From NCBI GenBank assembly GCA_947495915.1, contig CANMAW010000002.1, forward strand, positions 186,001-250,000: 64,000 nucleotides of DNA, in the 5' to 3' direction. The notes under the pieces were generated by a model that made no database searches, had not been told where the DNA came from, and saw only the letters and a program-made list of their open reading frames with translations. Position 1 is the stretch's first letter; every line of letters starts with the position of its first letter. Shown here piece after piece: positions 26,689-34,831 of this stretch. A program made the translations under genes and the position numbers. The DNA is from Maribacter algarum (ex Lu et al. 2025) (nom. illeg.) (lineage in GTDB: Bacteria > Bacteroidota > Bacteroidia > Flavobacteriales > Flavobacteriaceae).

Positions 26689-26693
26689 ATAAT

Positions 26694-28313
26694 ATGCAAA
26701 ATACAACGACAACATTCGACCCCATAGCACTGAGCATTTTATGGTCGCGATTGATAAGTATAGTCGATGAGGCTGGTACTACTTTGCAACGAACTTCATT
26801 TTCAACGGTTACACGAGAAAGTAATGATTTTGCCGTTGTTTTGATGGATAAAAAAGGCCGTTCTATTGCGCAATCGAGTGTGTCAGTACCATCATTTTTA
26901 GGAGTATTACCCATACTAACCAAAGCGTTGTTGAAAGATTATTTTCCAGAAGACACTTGGAAAGAGGGCGACGTGGTGATGACTAATGATCCTTGGCTTT
27001 GTGCTGGTCATAAACCTGATATAGGTATTGTTTCTCCTATTTTTCATCAAGGTGCACTGATTGGGTTTATAGGTACTATAGCACATTCACCTGATATGGG
27101 GGGCGTTTTATGGGGGGCAGGTTCAAGAGATTTGTATGAAGAAGGTTTAATGGTACCCCCGACTAAATTAATCTCTGAGGGAAAGCCCAATGAGACACTT
27201 TTTAATATTCTAAAGTCTAATGTTCGAGCTGCCGATCAAACCGTTGGAGATATTCGGGCTCAAATTGCGGCGAATGATCAAGGTATTCGTTCCTTGATGA
27301 AACTGATGGAAGAAAATAACCTAACTGACTTACAAGATTTAGCAGATGCGGTTATAAATGCTTCAGAAAAAGCTATGCGAGAAGCACTGCTTGCCGCACC
27401 AGATGGTACCTATGAATATGCATATGATACTGATGGTGATGGAAAAGGAAATGGTTGTCATTTTGAAATTGCAATAACCATAAAAGGCGATGAAATCATT
27501 GCAGACTATACCGGAACGTCGGGTGCGCATCCATTGAGTATAAATGCCGTATTAAACTATACCTTTGCCTATACAGCTTACCCAATTAAATGTACTTTTA
27601 GTCCTGATGTGCCAAATAATGATGGGTCTTTTTACCCTATAACGGTAACGGCCCCAAAGGGTTGTTTGGTGAATGCGCAAAAACCCTCACCTCTAGGTGC
27701 TAGAAATATAACAGGTAATATGTTACATTCTGTAGTTTTCGGAGCGTTAGCCAAGGCAGTACCAAAACAAGTTCAAGCAGATTGTGGTAGTGCATGTTGG
27801 TGTATAGTTTTAAATGGAGAGCATAAAGGAAAAGAGTTTGTCGAATACTTCTTTTTGAATGGAGGATATGGGGCACGACCCAACATGGATGGAGAGCATG
27901 TTCTAAGTTTTCCTACCAATGTAGCTAACGTACCCATTGAAGTTTTAGAAACTGATATAGCGGTTCGTGTAACAGAGAAATCGTTAGTTGCAAATTCAGC
28001 TGGTGAAGGTAAGTATAGGGGAGGTTTAGGACAACGTTTCAGTTTTATCAATGTTGGTGAGAAATCTTTAAATATATCTTTGCTAACTGAAAAAATTCGA
28101 ACACCTGCCAAAGGTATACTAGAAGGAAAAGATGGTCAAATGGGATCGATTAAGATAATTCCTGAGCGAGATTTTCCGCCAAAAGGCTTAGACAAGTTAC
28201 ATCCTGGAGAAGAATTAATTTTAACCCTTCCGGGTGGTGCGGGATATGGTAACCCTGCAGAAAGAGCCGAAACCGCAATTGCCGAAGATAAAATATTAGG
28301 ATATATTAGTTAA
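26694..28313 (+). CDS. hyuB: Hydantoinase B/5-oxoprolinase-family protein
   Basis: A 539-residue catalytic subunit. FDPIALSILWSRLISIVDEA (about 8-27) is the normal N terminus of the family, and TLQRTSFSTVTRESNDFA follows. GDVVMTNDPWLCAGHKPDI (about 92-110) is the conserved metal/active-site block, and LPGGAGYGNP near the C terminus (about 515) is the family ending. The start at 26694 is required to include the conserved N terminus even though the operator is immediately upstream. Partner of hyuA at 23061. First gene of the run hyuB, methyltransferase, small helical protein, SnoaL-like, CpcT-like (to 31425). Confidence 0.93.
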   Translation: MQNTTTTFDPIALSILWSRLISIVDEAGTTLQRTSFSTVTRESNDFAVVLMDKKGRSIAQSSVSVPSFLGVLPILTKALLKDYFPEDTWKEGDVVMTNDPWLCAGHKPDIGIVSPIFHQGALIGFIGTIAHSPDMGGVLWGAGSRDLYEEGLMVPPTKLISEGKPNETLFNILKSNVRAADQTVGDIRAQIAANDQGIRSLMKLMEENNLTDLQDLADAVINASEKAMREALLAAPDGTYEYAYDTDGDGKGNGCHFEIAITIKGDEIIADYTGTSGAHPLSINAVLNYTFAYTAYPIKCTFSPDVPNNDGSFYPITVTAPKGCLVNAQKPSPLGARNITGNMLHSVVFGALAKAVPKQVQADCGSACWCIVLNGEHKGKEFVEYFFLNGGYGARPNMDGEHVLSFPTNVANVPIEVLETDIAVRVTEKSLVANSAGEGKYRGGLGQRFSFINVGEKSLNISLLTEKIRTPAKGILEGKDGQMGSIKIIPERDFPPKGLDKLHPGEELILTLPGGAGYGNPAERAETAIAEDKILGYIS

Positions 28314-28326
28314 AAACAAATAAGAG

Positions 28327-29514
28327 ATGAGCGCACGTAATTTACCTCCTGTTTATAACAAAATAGCACAGCACGCTGTTTTTCCAAAAATGAACCATGA
28401 TGAACGGGCTAGATATAATTTTCTAGCCAATTTAAACAAACATTTGGCACATGTAAGTCAAGGCAATAAAACGGCTTTTGAGAATCGTGTTGAACCAAAA
28501 TTTGAGAAAGAACATGGCCGAAAGATTGCTACAACGAAAGAGTTAGAAGAGGCTATAAGCAAAGATGCTCACTATCAGGTTTGGTCTTCACTGCGTAGAA
28601 GTACTATGGAAATGCGTCAGCAGGCAGGTCGTTCTATTGTTTTACGACAAGCTGAAGAATTACGTGACAAAGTCAATGCTTTAAATGCGGGTAAAGATAG
28701 TTTGGTTCTTGACGATAGTGTTGAGGTGCCGCCCTATTTATTGGCTTGTGATAATCATATTATGCCAGGTAGCTATCATACCGAACTTATAAAAGATGAT
28801 GTGACGCCAGCTGCAAATTACGATACTGGTCTTTTTGTAACGACGGCAGGTCTTTTAGGGCGATACAGTGATGGCGGAGGAAAGGCCATTGTTAGCTGGG
28901 TAAAAAAAACATATCCTGATTTTAATCCGAAACGTATTTTAGATATTGGTTGTGGTATGGGGCATAATGTGTTGCCTATTGCTAAAGCTTTTCCTAATGC
29001 AGAAGTTATAGCTATAGATACCGGTGCACCAATGCTCCGTTATGCACATGCACGAGCAATGGATTTAGGAATAACCAATGTAAAGTTCATGCAGATGGAT
29101 GCTGCTAAAACTACATTTGATGATGAATCTTTTGATTGGGTACAGTCTACTATGTTTTTTCATGAAACCGGAGGAAAATCTATTTATAACATTATGAATG
29201 AGGTGTATCGGGTTTTAAAACCCAATGGCTTAACACTTCATATTGAGCAACCTCAATATACTGATGATATGAGTTTGTTTGAAAAATTCATTCGTGATTG
29301 GGATGCTTTGAATAATAATGAACCGTATTGGTCAAAAATGCATGATATTGATCCTGCAGAATTGATGGCTTCATCAGGGTTCAGAAAAGAAGATTTTATG
29401 CAGATCGGTGCAAAAGCAGAAAACGATCTCGATGATGGAACACAAAAAGCTGACGAGCCAGAAGATCATGGTCGTTCGCCAATTTGGAATGTTTTTGGAG
29501 CAGTAAAAAATTAA
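28327..29514 (+). CDS. Class I SAM-dependent methyltransferase with long N-terminal region
   Basis: A 395-residue protein. The SAM-binding motif ILDIGCGMGHNVLP (about 204-217), acidic loop VIAIDTGAPM, and MNEVYRVLKPNGLTLHIEQP (about 295-314) define a type-11/UbiE-like methyltransferase domain in the C-terminal half. The first 170 residues (many charged helices, NKHLAHVSQGNK, LRRSTMEMRQQAGR) are unlike the usual short methyltransferases and may form an additional substrate-binding domain. It overlaps neither neighbour: 13 bp after hyuB, 3 bp before the next gene. The methyl acceptor is unknown. A carboxylate, N or C position on a pathway intermediate is possible. Confidence 0.85.
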   Translation: MSARNLPPVYNKIAQHAVFPKMNHDERARYNFLANLNKHLAHVSQGNKTAFENRVEPKFEKEHGRKIATTKELEEAISKDAHYQVWSSLRRSTMEMRQQAGRSIVLRQAEELRDKVNALNAGKDSLVLDDSVEVPPYLLACDNHIMPGSYHTELIKDDVTPAANYDTGLFVTTAGLLGRYSDGGGKAIVSWVKKTYPDFNPKRILDIGCGMGHNVLPIAKAFPNAEVIAIDTGAPMLRYAHARAMDLGITNVKFMQMDAAKTTFDDESFDWVQSTMFFHETGGKSIYNIMNEVYRVLKPNGLTLHIEQPQYTDDMSLFEKFIRDWDALNNNEPYWSKMHDIDPAELMASSGFRKEDFMQIGAKAENDLDDGTQKADEPEDHGRSPIWNVFGAVKN

Positions 29515-29517
29515 ATC

Positions 29518-29883
29518 ATGAAAGACGAAAAACTAGATTATATAAAACTGGCTTCAAACAAGCCTAAAGGTAAGCGCCCTTATTTTCATAACGACCCAGC
29601 GGTAGAACGCGTTTTAAATATTACTATGGCTTTGGCTGGCGAGGTTGCTGTTATGCGAGAACGAATGGATAGTATCGAAAGGCTATTAGAAAAGAAAAAC
29701 GTAATGACACGCGAAGAAATTGAAAATTTTGTTCCTGAAAATAAAGAACAAGAAGAGCAAAGGCAATTATGGCATGCCGAATATATTGGTCGGGTATTAC
29801 GAATTGTTCAACAAGAAATGGAAGAGCTAGAGAATCCTGACAAATCACTTGAGGAAATCGCTAACGATATCAACGAAATGTAA
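29518..29883 (+). CDS. Small helical protein of unknown function
   Basis: A 121-residue, highly charged, mostly helical protein. ITMALAGEVAVMRERMDSIERLLEKK (about 36-61; split: ITMALAGEVAVMRERM, DSIERLLEKK) looks like a short coiled coil. No signal or membrane segment is present. I do not recognise the family. It is tightly packed with the methyltransferase (3 bp) and overlaps the next start codon by one base at 29883, so it is translationally coupled and likely a subunit or partner of one of them. Confidence 0.6.
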   Translation: MKDEKLDYIKLASNKPKGKRPYFHNDPAVERVLNITMALAGEVAVMRERMDSIERLLEKKNVMTREEIENFVPENKEQEEQRQLWHAEYIGRVLRIVQQEMEELENPDKSLEEIANDINEM

Positions 29884-30305
29884 TGGGAGAATTACAACAA
29901 AGAATACGAACTTTTTGGAATGCTATTTCGGCTCTTGATATGCAAGAAATCAACAACGGTTATTGTCAAGATGAGGAGACTTATGTGGTATTAGAAGGTC
30001 CGCGTTTAGCAACTAAAGGGTTTTCTATGATTTCTAAAGGATGGGGTGATTTTGTTACATCTTCAATTTCTCTAGATAAAATTATTTGGACGGAAGGCCC
30101 ATTCGAAGAAATAGTAGGTGATATGGGCTGGATTAGTGGTGTAACTGATTTGTATATATCAATCGGGGATAAAGAAATTAAGACAACCTTTCGTTCATCT
30201 TTTGTTATGAAGAAAGTTGACGGAGATTGGAAAATAAGACACGAGCATGTTTCTGCTGCTCACCCTGACCCTTACGGGGTTGGAGATTGGCTCAAGAAAG
30301 AATAA
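29883..30305 (+). CDS. SnoaL-like (NTF2-fold) protein
   Basis: A 140-residue protein with the NTF2-like cone fold. An N-terminal helix (QQRIRTFWNAISALDMQEIN) is followed by strands and the family ending FRSSFVMKKVDGDWKIRHEHVSA (split: FRSSFVMKKVDG, DWKIRHEHVSA; about 102-125). SnoaL-like proteins act as cyclases, isomerases, hydratases or ligand-binding proteins. The stop of the previous gene overlaps its start (TAATG). It may act on the same intermediate as the methyltransferase/hydantoinase group. Confidence 0.75.
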   Translation: MGELQQRIRTFWNAISALDMQEINNGYCQDEETYVVLEGPRLATKGFSMISKGWGDFVTSSISLDKIIWTEGPFEEIVGDMGWISGVTDLYISIGDKEIKTTFRSSFVMKKVDGDWKIRHEHVSAAHPDPYGVGDWLKKE

Positions 30306-30327
30306 CAATAATCAATACCTAAATCAA

Positions 30328-31425
30328 ATGAAACCCATAAAGAAAACAGTAATAACCCTATTTTTTTTAATGGGTTTTTTAGTAGCTCAAAGTCAAGAAA
30401 AAAGTAAGCCATCTTCGAGTTCTCCTAAAATGGGAACTTCATCAACAACTAATAAAAAGCGTCTAGCATCAACCATAGAACCAGATAGAGAATTTTCGTA
30501 TGCCGAACGAGAGCTTGATTATTTGACACATATTTGGGAAGGTGAATATGATAATGTTGAACAACTTGATTATGATAAAATTCAGCAGAAAGAGGGTGAA
30601 GATAGAAAACACTTTCGTGTGCATGCCTCTGTGCGTCAATTTCAAAATTCAAATTTTGGAGTAGGGGCCGTGTATGTTGAGGAATATCAAAATAATAATC
30701 CATCAGAAATTACTAGACAAGTTATATACCAATTGATACCTGATGATGCTGAAAAGGCGATTCGTATAAAAGTATTTCATTTTAAAGATAAAAAAGCAGT
30801 ATTAGCAGCCGGTAAATCTTTCAATGAAATAGCAAATATTACTCCAGATTCAGAAAAATTGATAACAGGGTGCGACTTAATTTTACGACGACAAGAAAAT
30901 GGATTTCTAGCGAAAACAATTAATAAAGAATGCAATAAAAACCCGAATAAAAAAAATGAAACTATCGATTATCAATTCGGCGTTGGCGAAACTACTTTTG
31001 GTTTTCAAAAAATAAGATATAAGTCAAATGTTAGATTGCCTGATGATTTTCAAACCAGTGCTTTTGCTTTAGTGAAAGCACGTTGTTTTAGATGTATGTT
31101 AGATTTTCCTAATGAAACTGACGGTAGGTCTACGGTGACTAAGCATTATATTGATATTTATGATCAAGGTGGTTCTTTTGAGTTTGAATACCCTGATGGA
31201 CGAAATATGATTTTTGGTATGCGAAATACTTGGTCTTTTGGTATGCATAGAGAAACTTTTGTGATTTATCTACTAGACCGTGCAACCATGAAAACACTTA
31301 TTTACTCTTGGGGAAATCCGGGTGCTGATCGTATTGGTTTTAATCCGGGGTGGATTCGTGCTCAATGCGATTTGAAAACAGCTAGAAATGTAAAAATGCA
31401 ATTAGAATTAAGACCTGGTTCGTAA
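30328..31425 (+). CDS. CpcT/CpeT-like chromophore-lyase-family protein (copy 2)
   Basis: A 365-residue exported protein. The ATG at 30328 begins a proper Sec signal (KKTVITLFFLMGFLVAQSQ). Upstream in-frame codons overlap the preceding gene and are rejected. The CpcT signature appears as YLTHIWEGEYDNVEQ (about 65-79), AVYVEEYQNNNPSEITRQVIY and TGCDLIL. A long C-terminal extension (about 220-365) continues with beta-rich sequence (GGSFEFEYPDGRNMIFGMRN), shared with the copy at 48202. Likely periplasmic or surface bilin-type ligand handling. Last gene of the hyuB run, facing the minus-strand DUF1838 gene. Confidence 0.83.
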   Translation: MKPIKKTVITLFFLMGFLVAQSQEKSKPSSSSPKMGTSSTTNKKRLASTIEPDREFSYAERELDYLTHIWEGEYDNVEQLDYDKIQQKEGEDRKHFRVHASVRQFQNSNFGVGAVYVEEYQNNNPSEITRQVIYQLIPDDAEKAIRIKVFHFKDKKAVLAAGKSFNEIANITPDSEKLITGCDLILRRQENGFLAKTINKECNKNPNKKNETIDYQFGVGETTFGFQKIRYKSNVRLPDDFQTSAFALVKARCFRCMLDFPNETDGRSTVTKHYIDIYDQGGSFEFEYPDGRNMIFGMRNTWSFGMHRETFVIYLLDRATMKTLIYSWGNPGADRIGFNPGWIRAQCDLKTARNVKMQLELRPGS

Positions 31426-31433
31426 GCTGATAC

Positions 31434-32348
31434 CTAATGTTTTCTTACTTCTTTATAACTGGCATAGGTACTTCTTCTACCTTTCCATGGTGTTTCATCA
31501 TTAAAGTAATTGGGTTGAATTTTAGAAACGTAATTTTTCATGGTTAGAGAAATTTCAGAAATGTCAAGTATTTTTCTACCGGTTGCTCGCCACATAACAT
31601 ACCCATCTCGCTGACCCATTTGTAACCAGGGTTCCCACGAGTTTACAGCTGTCCAGAAAAAGGTTTGGTTACAAGCAGGTTTATTCGAATTGAAAAGTTC
31701 TGCTTTATCGGTCACATAGGTGGTTGAAGATCCAAAGTGCATTTGTTTTCCAGCGGAAGCTTTGGGCCACGCCTCAGGTTGTAATGGACTTTCGAAGCTG
31801 ACAGAACCAAATTCATCCATCCAAATTTGATCTCCCGATTCAATCAAATTCAATTCATAAGGCTTTATGCTATCACCCGATTGAATTCCTTGTGGTGTGT
31901 ACACCGTTTTATTTCCTCCTCCGTACATAAAATGAAAAGGTTGTACTTTTTCGTTGTTGTAGGGGTTTTTCCATTCGGTTAAAACTTCGCCAGTAGTTAA
32001 ATCTCCAAAAAAACCTAAATCGAAACTTTCTTTGGTAATGTTGTCACCATCAACATTCCAATTACTCTTTGCCAAACCTTGAAGCGTTGTCAGCGGTTTA
32101 GGAGCTTCACCAGGTACGATTCCCCATAAATGACCCGAAAACCAATGGTATATTGTTGCCGGTGCTAAACTGCCCATTAGTCTAACATATATTTTAAAAT
32201 CATCTATTTCAGACAAAGAACTGAATGAAGGTGTAGTGTTGGTGGTGGTATGTGCTGAAGGTGAAGCCAATCCAATTGCAGGAACAGATGCAAGGCTAAA
32301 GGCTGCTGACTTTTGAATAAACGAACGACGACTTAATTCTTTTTTCAT
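31434..32348 (-). CDS. DUF1838 protein with twin-arginine signal (copy 2)
   Basis: A 304-residue exported protein. The N terminus KKELSRRSFIQKSAAFSLAS is a textbook Tat signal, implying export in folded state, perhaps with a cofactor. The conserved block LTTGEVLTEWKNPYNNEKVQ (about 114-133) is the DUF1838 signature. No enzymatic function is established for the family. It stands alone on the minus strand under the bidirectional operator 32387-32423. Confidence 0.83.
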   Translation of the reverse strand: MKKELSRRSFIQKSAAFSLASVPAIGLASPSAHTTTNTTPSFSSLSEIDDFKIYVRLMGSLAPATIYHWFSGHLWGIVPGEAPKPLTTLQGLAKSNWNVDGDNITKESFDLGFFGDLTTGEVLTEWKNPYNNEKVQPFHFMYGGGNKTVYTPQGIQSGDSIKPYELNLIESGDQIWMDEFGSVSFESPLQPEAWPKASAGKQMHFGSSTTYVTDKAELFNSNKPACNQTFFWTAVNSWEPWLQMGQRDGYVMWRATGRKILDISEISLTMKNYVSKIQPNYFNDETPWKGRRSTYASYKEVRKH

Positions 32349-32386
32349 AAAATTTAATGATTTGTTTAATTCACTTAAAATTACAT

Positions 32387-32423
32387 CTAATTAATAATAT
32401 TAATAGTTAACATAGTTAACTAA
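32387..32423. promoter_or_regulatory. Island operator, double site, copy 7 (bidirectional)
   Basis: Four cores with spacings 9, 7 and 9. The right unit GTTAACATAGTTAAC is a near-perfect compact site. TATCTTGT (32431-32438), a -7-like box, lies seven bases downstream for the plus-strand operon starting at 32463. The minus side faces the DUF1838 gene. Confidence 0.73.
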
Positions 32424-32462
32424 TTTATTGTATCTTGTTGAACAAACCACTCAATTTATTAG

Positions 32463-33419
32463 ATGTATACACTTAAAACCATATTAGAAGTAGTCTATAG
32501 TGTTGGTGATATGGATAAAGTAAAGCACTTTTTTTGTGATTACGGAGGGCTTAAAACAGTTGGTAATTACGAATCGGATAAAAGTGTTCTTAGCTTTTGG
32601 AATTTGGGTGAGGAAGTAACTGCAACTGAAAAATTAATCAGATTTTCAGACCATGAAGCAGGATCGCTACGGTTGGTTAAATATAATAATGTAGAACAAA
32701 GGTATATACGGTCATCACAAAATCCTTGGGATACAGGTGGAATTATGGATATTAATTTAAGAGTTCCGGAAGTAGCAAAGACCTTTAATGAAATTAGAGA
32801 ATTAGGTTTTCACGGGTTAAGTGACCCGTTACTTCAAAAAATGGGTCCTTTTGAGTTGTATGATATCTTAATGAAAGGATATGATGATATTATTATTGCG
32901 TTTACCCATAGAGTTCAACCACCATTAGAATTACCGGTAGGTGGTAAAATTCCATCACATGTATATAATTCTTCTTTAACAGTAAAAAATTTGCAAGAAA
33001 CTCAAAATTTTTACGTGAAGCAACTGGGCTTTACTTTACTGAATGAATATGAAGTAAAGAAAGATGCTCCCCTCGAAAATATGTTTAATATACCTATGAA
33101 TATGATTGAATCAGTGACCTGTAAAGCCAATATTTTTTCTTTAGATGGCAGTAGAGATGTAATGTTTCAGACCTGCGAGTTTGATGGGGTGGTTGGTAAA
33201 GATTTTTCTGAGTTAGCCTTGCCTCCGAATAGGGGTTTATTACTATATAGGTGCGAAGTTGAAAACATTGCATTGTATTACCAATCTTTAATAGAAAAAG
33301 GGGTAATTATATATAAAGAAATACAAGAGCTTATGATCGAACCATATGGCAAGGTCAACGCTTTTGCCTTACGGAGTCCTGATGGGGTTTGGTGGGAATT
33401 TTTAGAATCAACCAATTAA
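32463..33419 (+). CDS. Two-domain VOC-superfamily protein (copy 1)
   Basis: A 318-residue cytoplasmic protein with two vicinal-oxygen-chelate (glyoxalase/extradiol dioxygenase-type) domains. The first is about 1-148 (EVVYSVGDMDKVKHFFCDYG) and the second about 165-318 (SLTVKNLQETQNFYVKQLGF), ending in RSPDGVWWEFLE, which carries the typical Glu metal ligand. A conserved RLVKYNNVEQ and RSSQNPWDTGG pair is shared with the paralogue at 44792. Such proteins can be metal-dependent isomerases, lyases or ring-cleaving dioxygenases, or metal-free binders. First gene of the operon running to 41677. Confidence 0.83.
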   Translation: MYTLKTILEVVYSVGDMDKVKHFFCDYGGLKTVGNYESDKSVLSFWNLGEEVTATEKLIRFSDHEAGSLRLVKYNNVEQRYIRSSQNPWDTGGIMDINLRVPEVAKTFNEIRELGFHGLSDPLLQKMGPFELYDILMKGYDDIIIAFTHRVQPPLELPVGGKIPSHVYNSSLTVKNLQETQNFYVKQLGFTLLNEYEVKKDAPLENMFNIPMNMIESVTCKANIFSLDGSRDVMFQTCEFDGVVGKDFSELALPPNRGLLLYRCEVENIALYYQSLIEKGVIIYKEIQELMIEPYGKVNAFALRSPDGVWWEFLESTN

Positions 33420-33429
33420 ATAAAGAACA

Positions 33430-34344
33430 ATGAAAACAAGAATTACCGCAGTATTTAGCTTAATGTTTATCATAACATTACAAGCACAAAAAAGAGAATT
33501 TAAAGGTTTGCAAGCATTACAGATGATGCAAAAAACGGTATGTAATACACTTGAAGAGGGTAAGCCTGTTTATGGCATGTGGGAAGGCCGAATGTATAGC
33601 CGTATTGAAGGGGAAAAAGATAAAAATATCTTTAATGTCATTGGTATTAATGTACGTCAATGTGACTGCGTTGAAGATGATGTAAAAGGGCAAGGGTTTC
33701 GTAGTGTAGGCAGAGAGATAATGTTATATCTAGACCCTGAAACAGGAGAAATTTTAGACACCTGGGAAAATCCTTGGACCGGTGAAACTGTTGAGGTGTT
33801 ACATGTCGCGAATGATCCGGTAAGCATGCGCAGTTATATTTTTGAGAATGATGATAAAGGGGAAGAGAGAGCCACTTTTTCTTTTCGCCAATATGGCGAC
33901 GTTGCCGTTACTTCTTATGAATATCCTCTTTTTTACAATAATCCGTTAGCAGGTGATTATCAAAATGCGATTGGAGGTAAGTATCATGCCATGGAAATAT
34001 TCAACACCTATTACAGTACCGAAGAAATTACCAATCCAAAAATTAAAGATTTAAAGACATCGAGTATTTCTTGGTCTCGCATATCGCAATGGTTGCCATG
34101 GATGAATATGGGAGGTAAGCAGGGAATTATGGTTGTGAACTCCACCGGACAAAGTGTACTTGATAAAGATGAGATTTGGCCTAGAATTCAAGAAATTTTG
34201 GCAGAAAGATATCCGCTATATGCAAACCCACCGGCTAAAGATGATAAAAGAGAAAATGAAACTTCATGGACCGTTTATAAAAAACATATTGCAGAGAAAG
34301 AAAAGAAAAAAGCCAAAACTGAAACCAAAAAGGCCAACCATTAA
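33430..34344 (+). CDS. DUF1838 protein, Sec-exported (copy 3)
   Basis: A 304-residue protein with a Sec signal (AVFSLMFIITLQAQ) and the clearest DUF1838 signature in the window: YLDPETGEILDTWENPWTGE (about 100-119) followed by VEVLHVANDPVSM. The C-terminal 20 residues are strongly Lys-rich. Its companions on the transcript are a VOC protein (10 bp upstream) and a peroxiredoxin (9 bp downstream). Periplasmic. The biochemical role is unknown. Confidence 0.85.
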   Translation: MKTRITAVFSLMFIITLQAQKREFKGLQALQMMQKTVCNTLEEGKPVYGMWEGRMYSRIEGEKDKNIFNVIGINVRQCDCVEDDVKGQGFRSVGREIMLYLDPETGEILDTWENPWTGETVEVLHVANDPVSMRSYIFENDDKGEERATFSFRQYGDVAVTSYEYPLFYNNPLAGDYQNAIGGKYHAMEIFNTYYSTEEITNPKIKDLKTSSISWSRISQWLPWMNMGGKQGIMVVNSTGQSVLDKDEIWPRIQEILAERYPLYANPPAKDDKRENETSWTVYKKHIAEKEKKKAKTETKKANH

Positions 34345-34353
34345 AACATTGTT

Positions 34354-34824
34354 ATGTCAAAAATAATTTCTGGTCAAAAAGCACCTGATTTCAAATTAAT
34401 TGGAAGCGATTTACAGCCAATTACATTACATCAGTTTAAAGGTAAAAATCTAATTCTACATTTTTTTCCATTAGCATTCACAAGTGTTTGTACTGAGCAG
34501 TTATGTACCGCAAATGGAAATGATAATGACTATTCTTCATTGAATGCTGAAGTCTTGGGAGTGTCTGTAGATTCCCCTTTTGTATTAGATAAATTTTCGA
34601 AAGAAAATGGTTTAAATTTTCGTTTAGGTTCAGATTTTAATCGAGAGGTGAGTGCGGCATATGGGGTATTATTTGATGGTGATTTTGCAGGAATGACTGG
34701 TTTTTCTATGCGGTCGGCATTTGTGATTGATAGTGATGGAATAGTTCAATATGCAGAAACAACCGACGGTAAAACGCTACCTAGTTTTGAAAAAATTACT
34801 ACTACGTTAGAGCGTATCAAATAA
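34354..34824 (+). CDS. Peroxiredoxin, AhpC/TSA family (AhpE-like)
   Basis: A 156-residue peroxidase of the thioredoxin fold. PLAFTSVCTEQLCT (about 46-59) contains the peroxidatic Cys in the family's P-x-x-x-T-x-x-C setting, with a second Cys five residues on. No signal peptide, so cytoplasmic. It would remove peroxide generated by flavin oxidases or protect thiol/Fe-S enzymes of the pathway. Tightly packed between DUF1838 and FGE-fold genes. Confidence 0.9.
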   Translation: MSKIISGQKAPDFKLIGSDLQPITLHQFKGKNLILHFFPLAFTSVCTEQLCTANGNDNDYSSLNAEVLGVSVDSPFVLDKFSKENGLNFRLGSDFNREVSAAYGVLFDGDFAGMTGFSMRSAFVIDSDGIVQYAETTDGKTLPSFEKITTTLERIK

Positions 34825-34831
34825 CGAAGTC

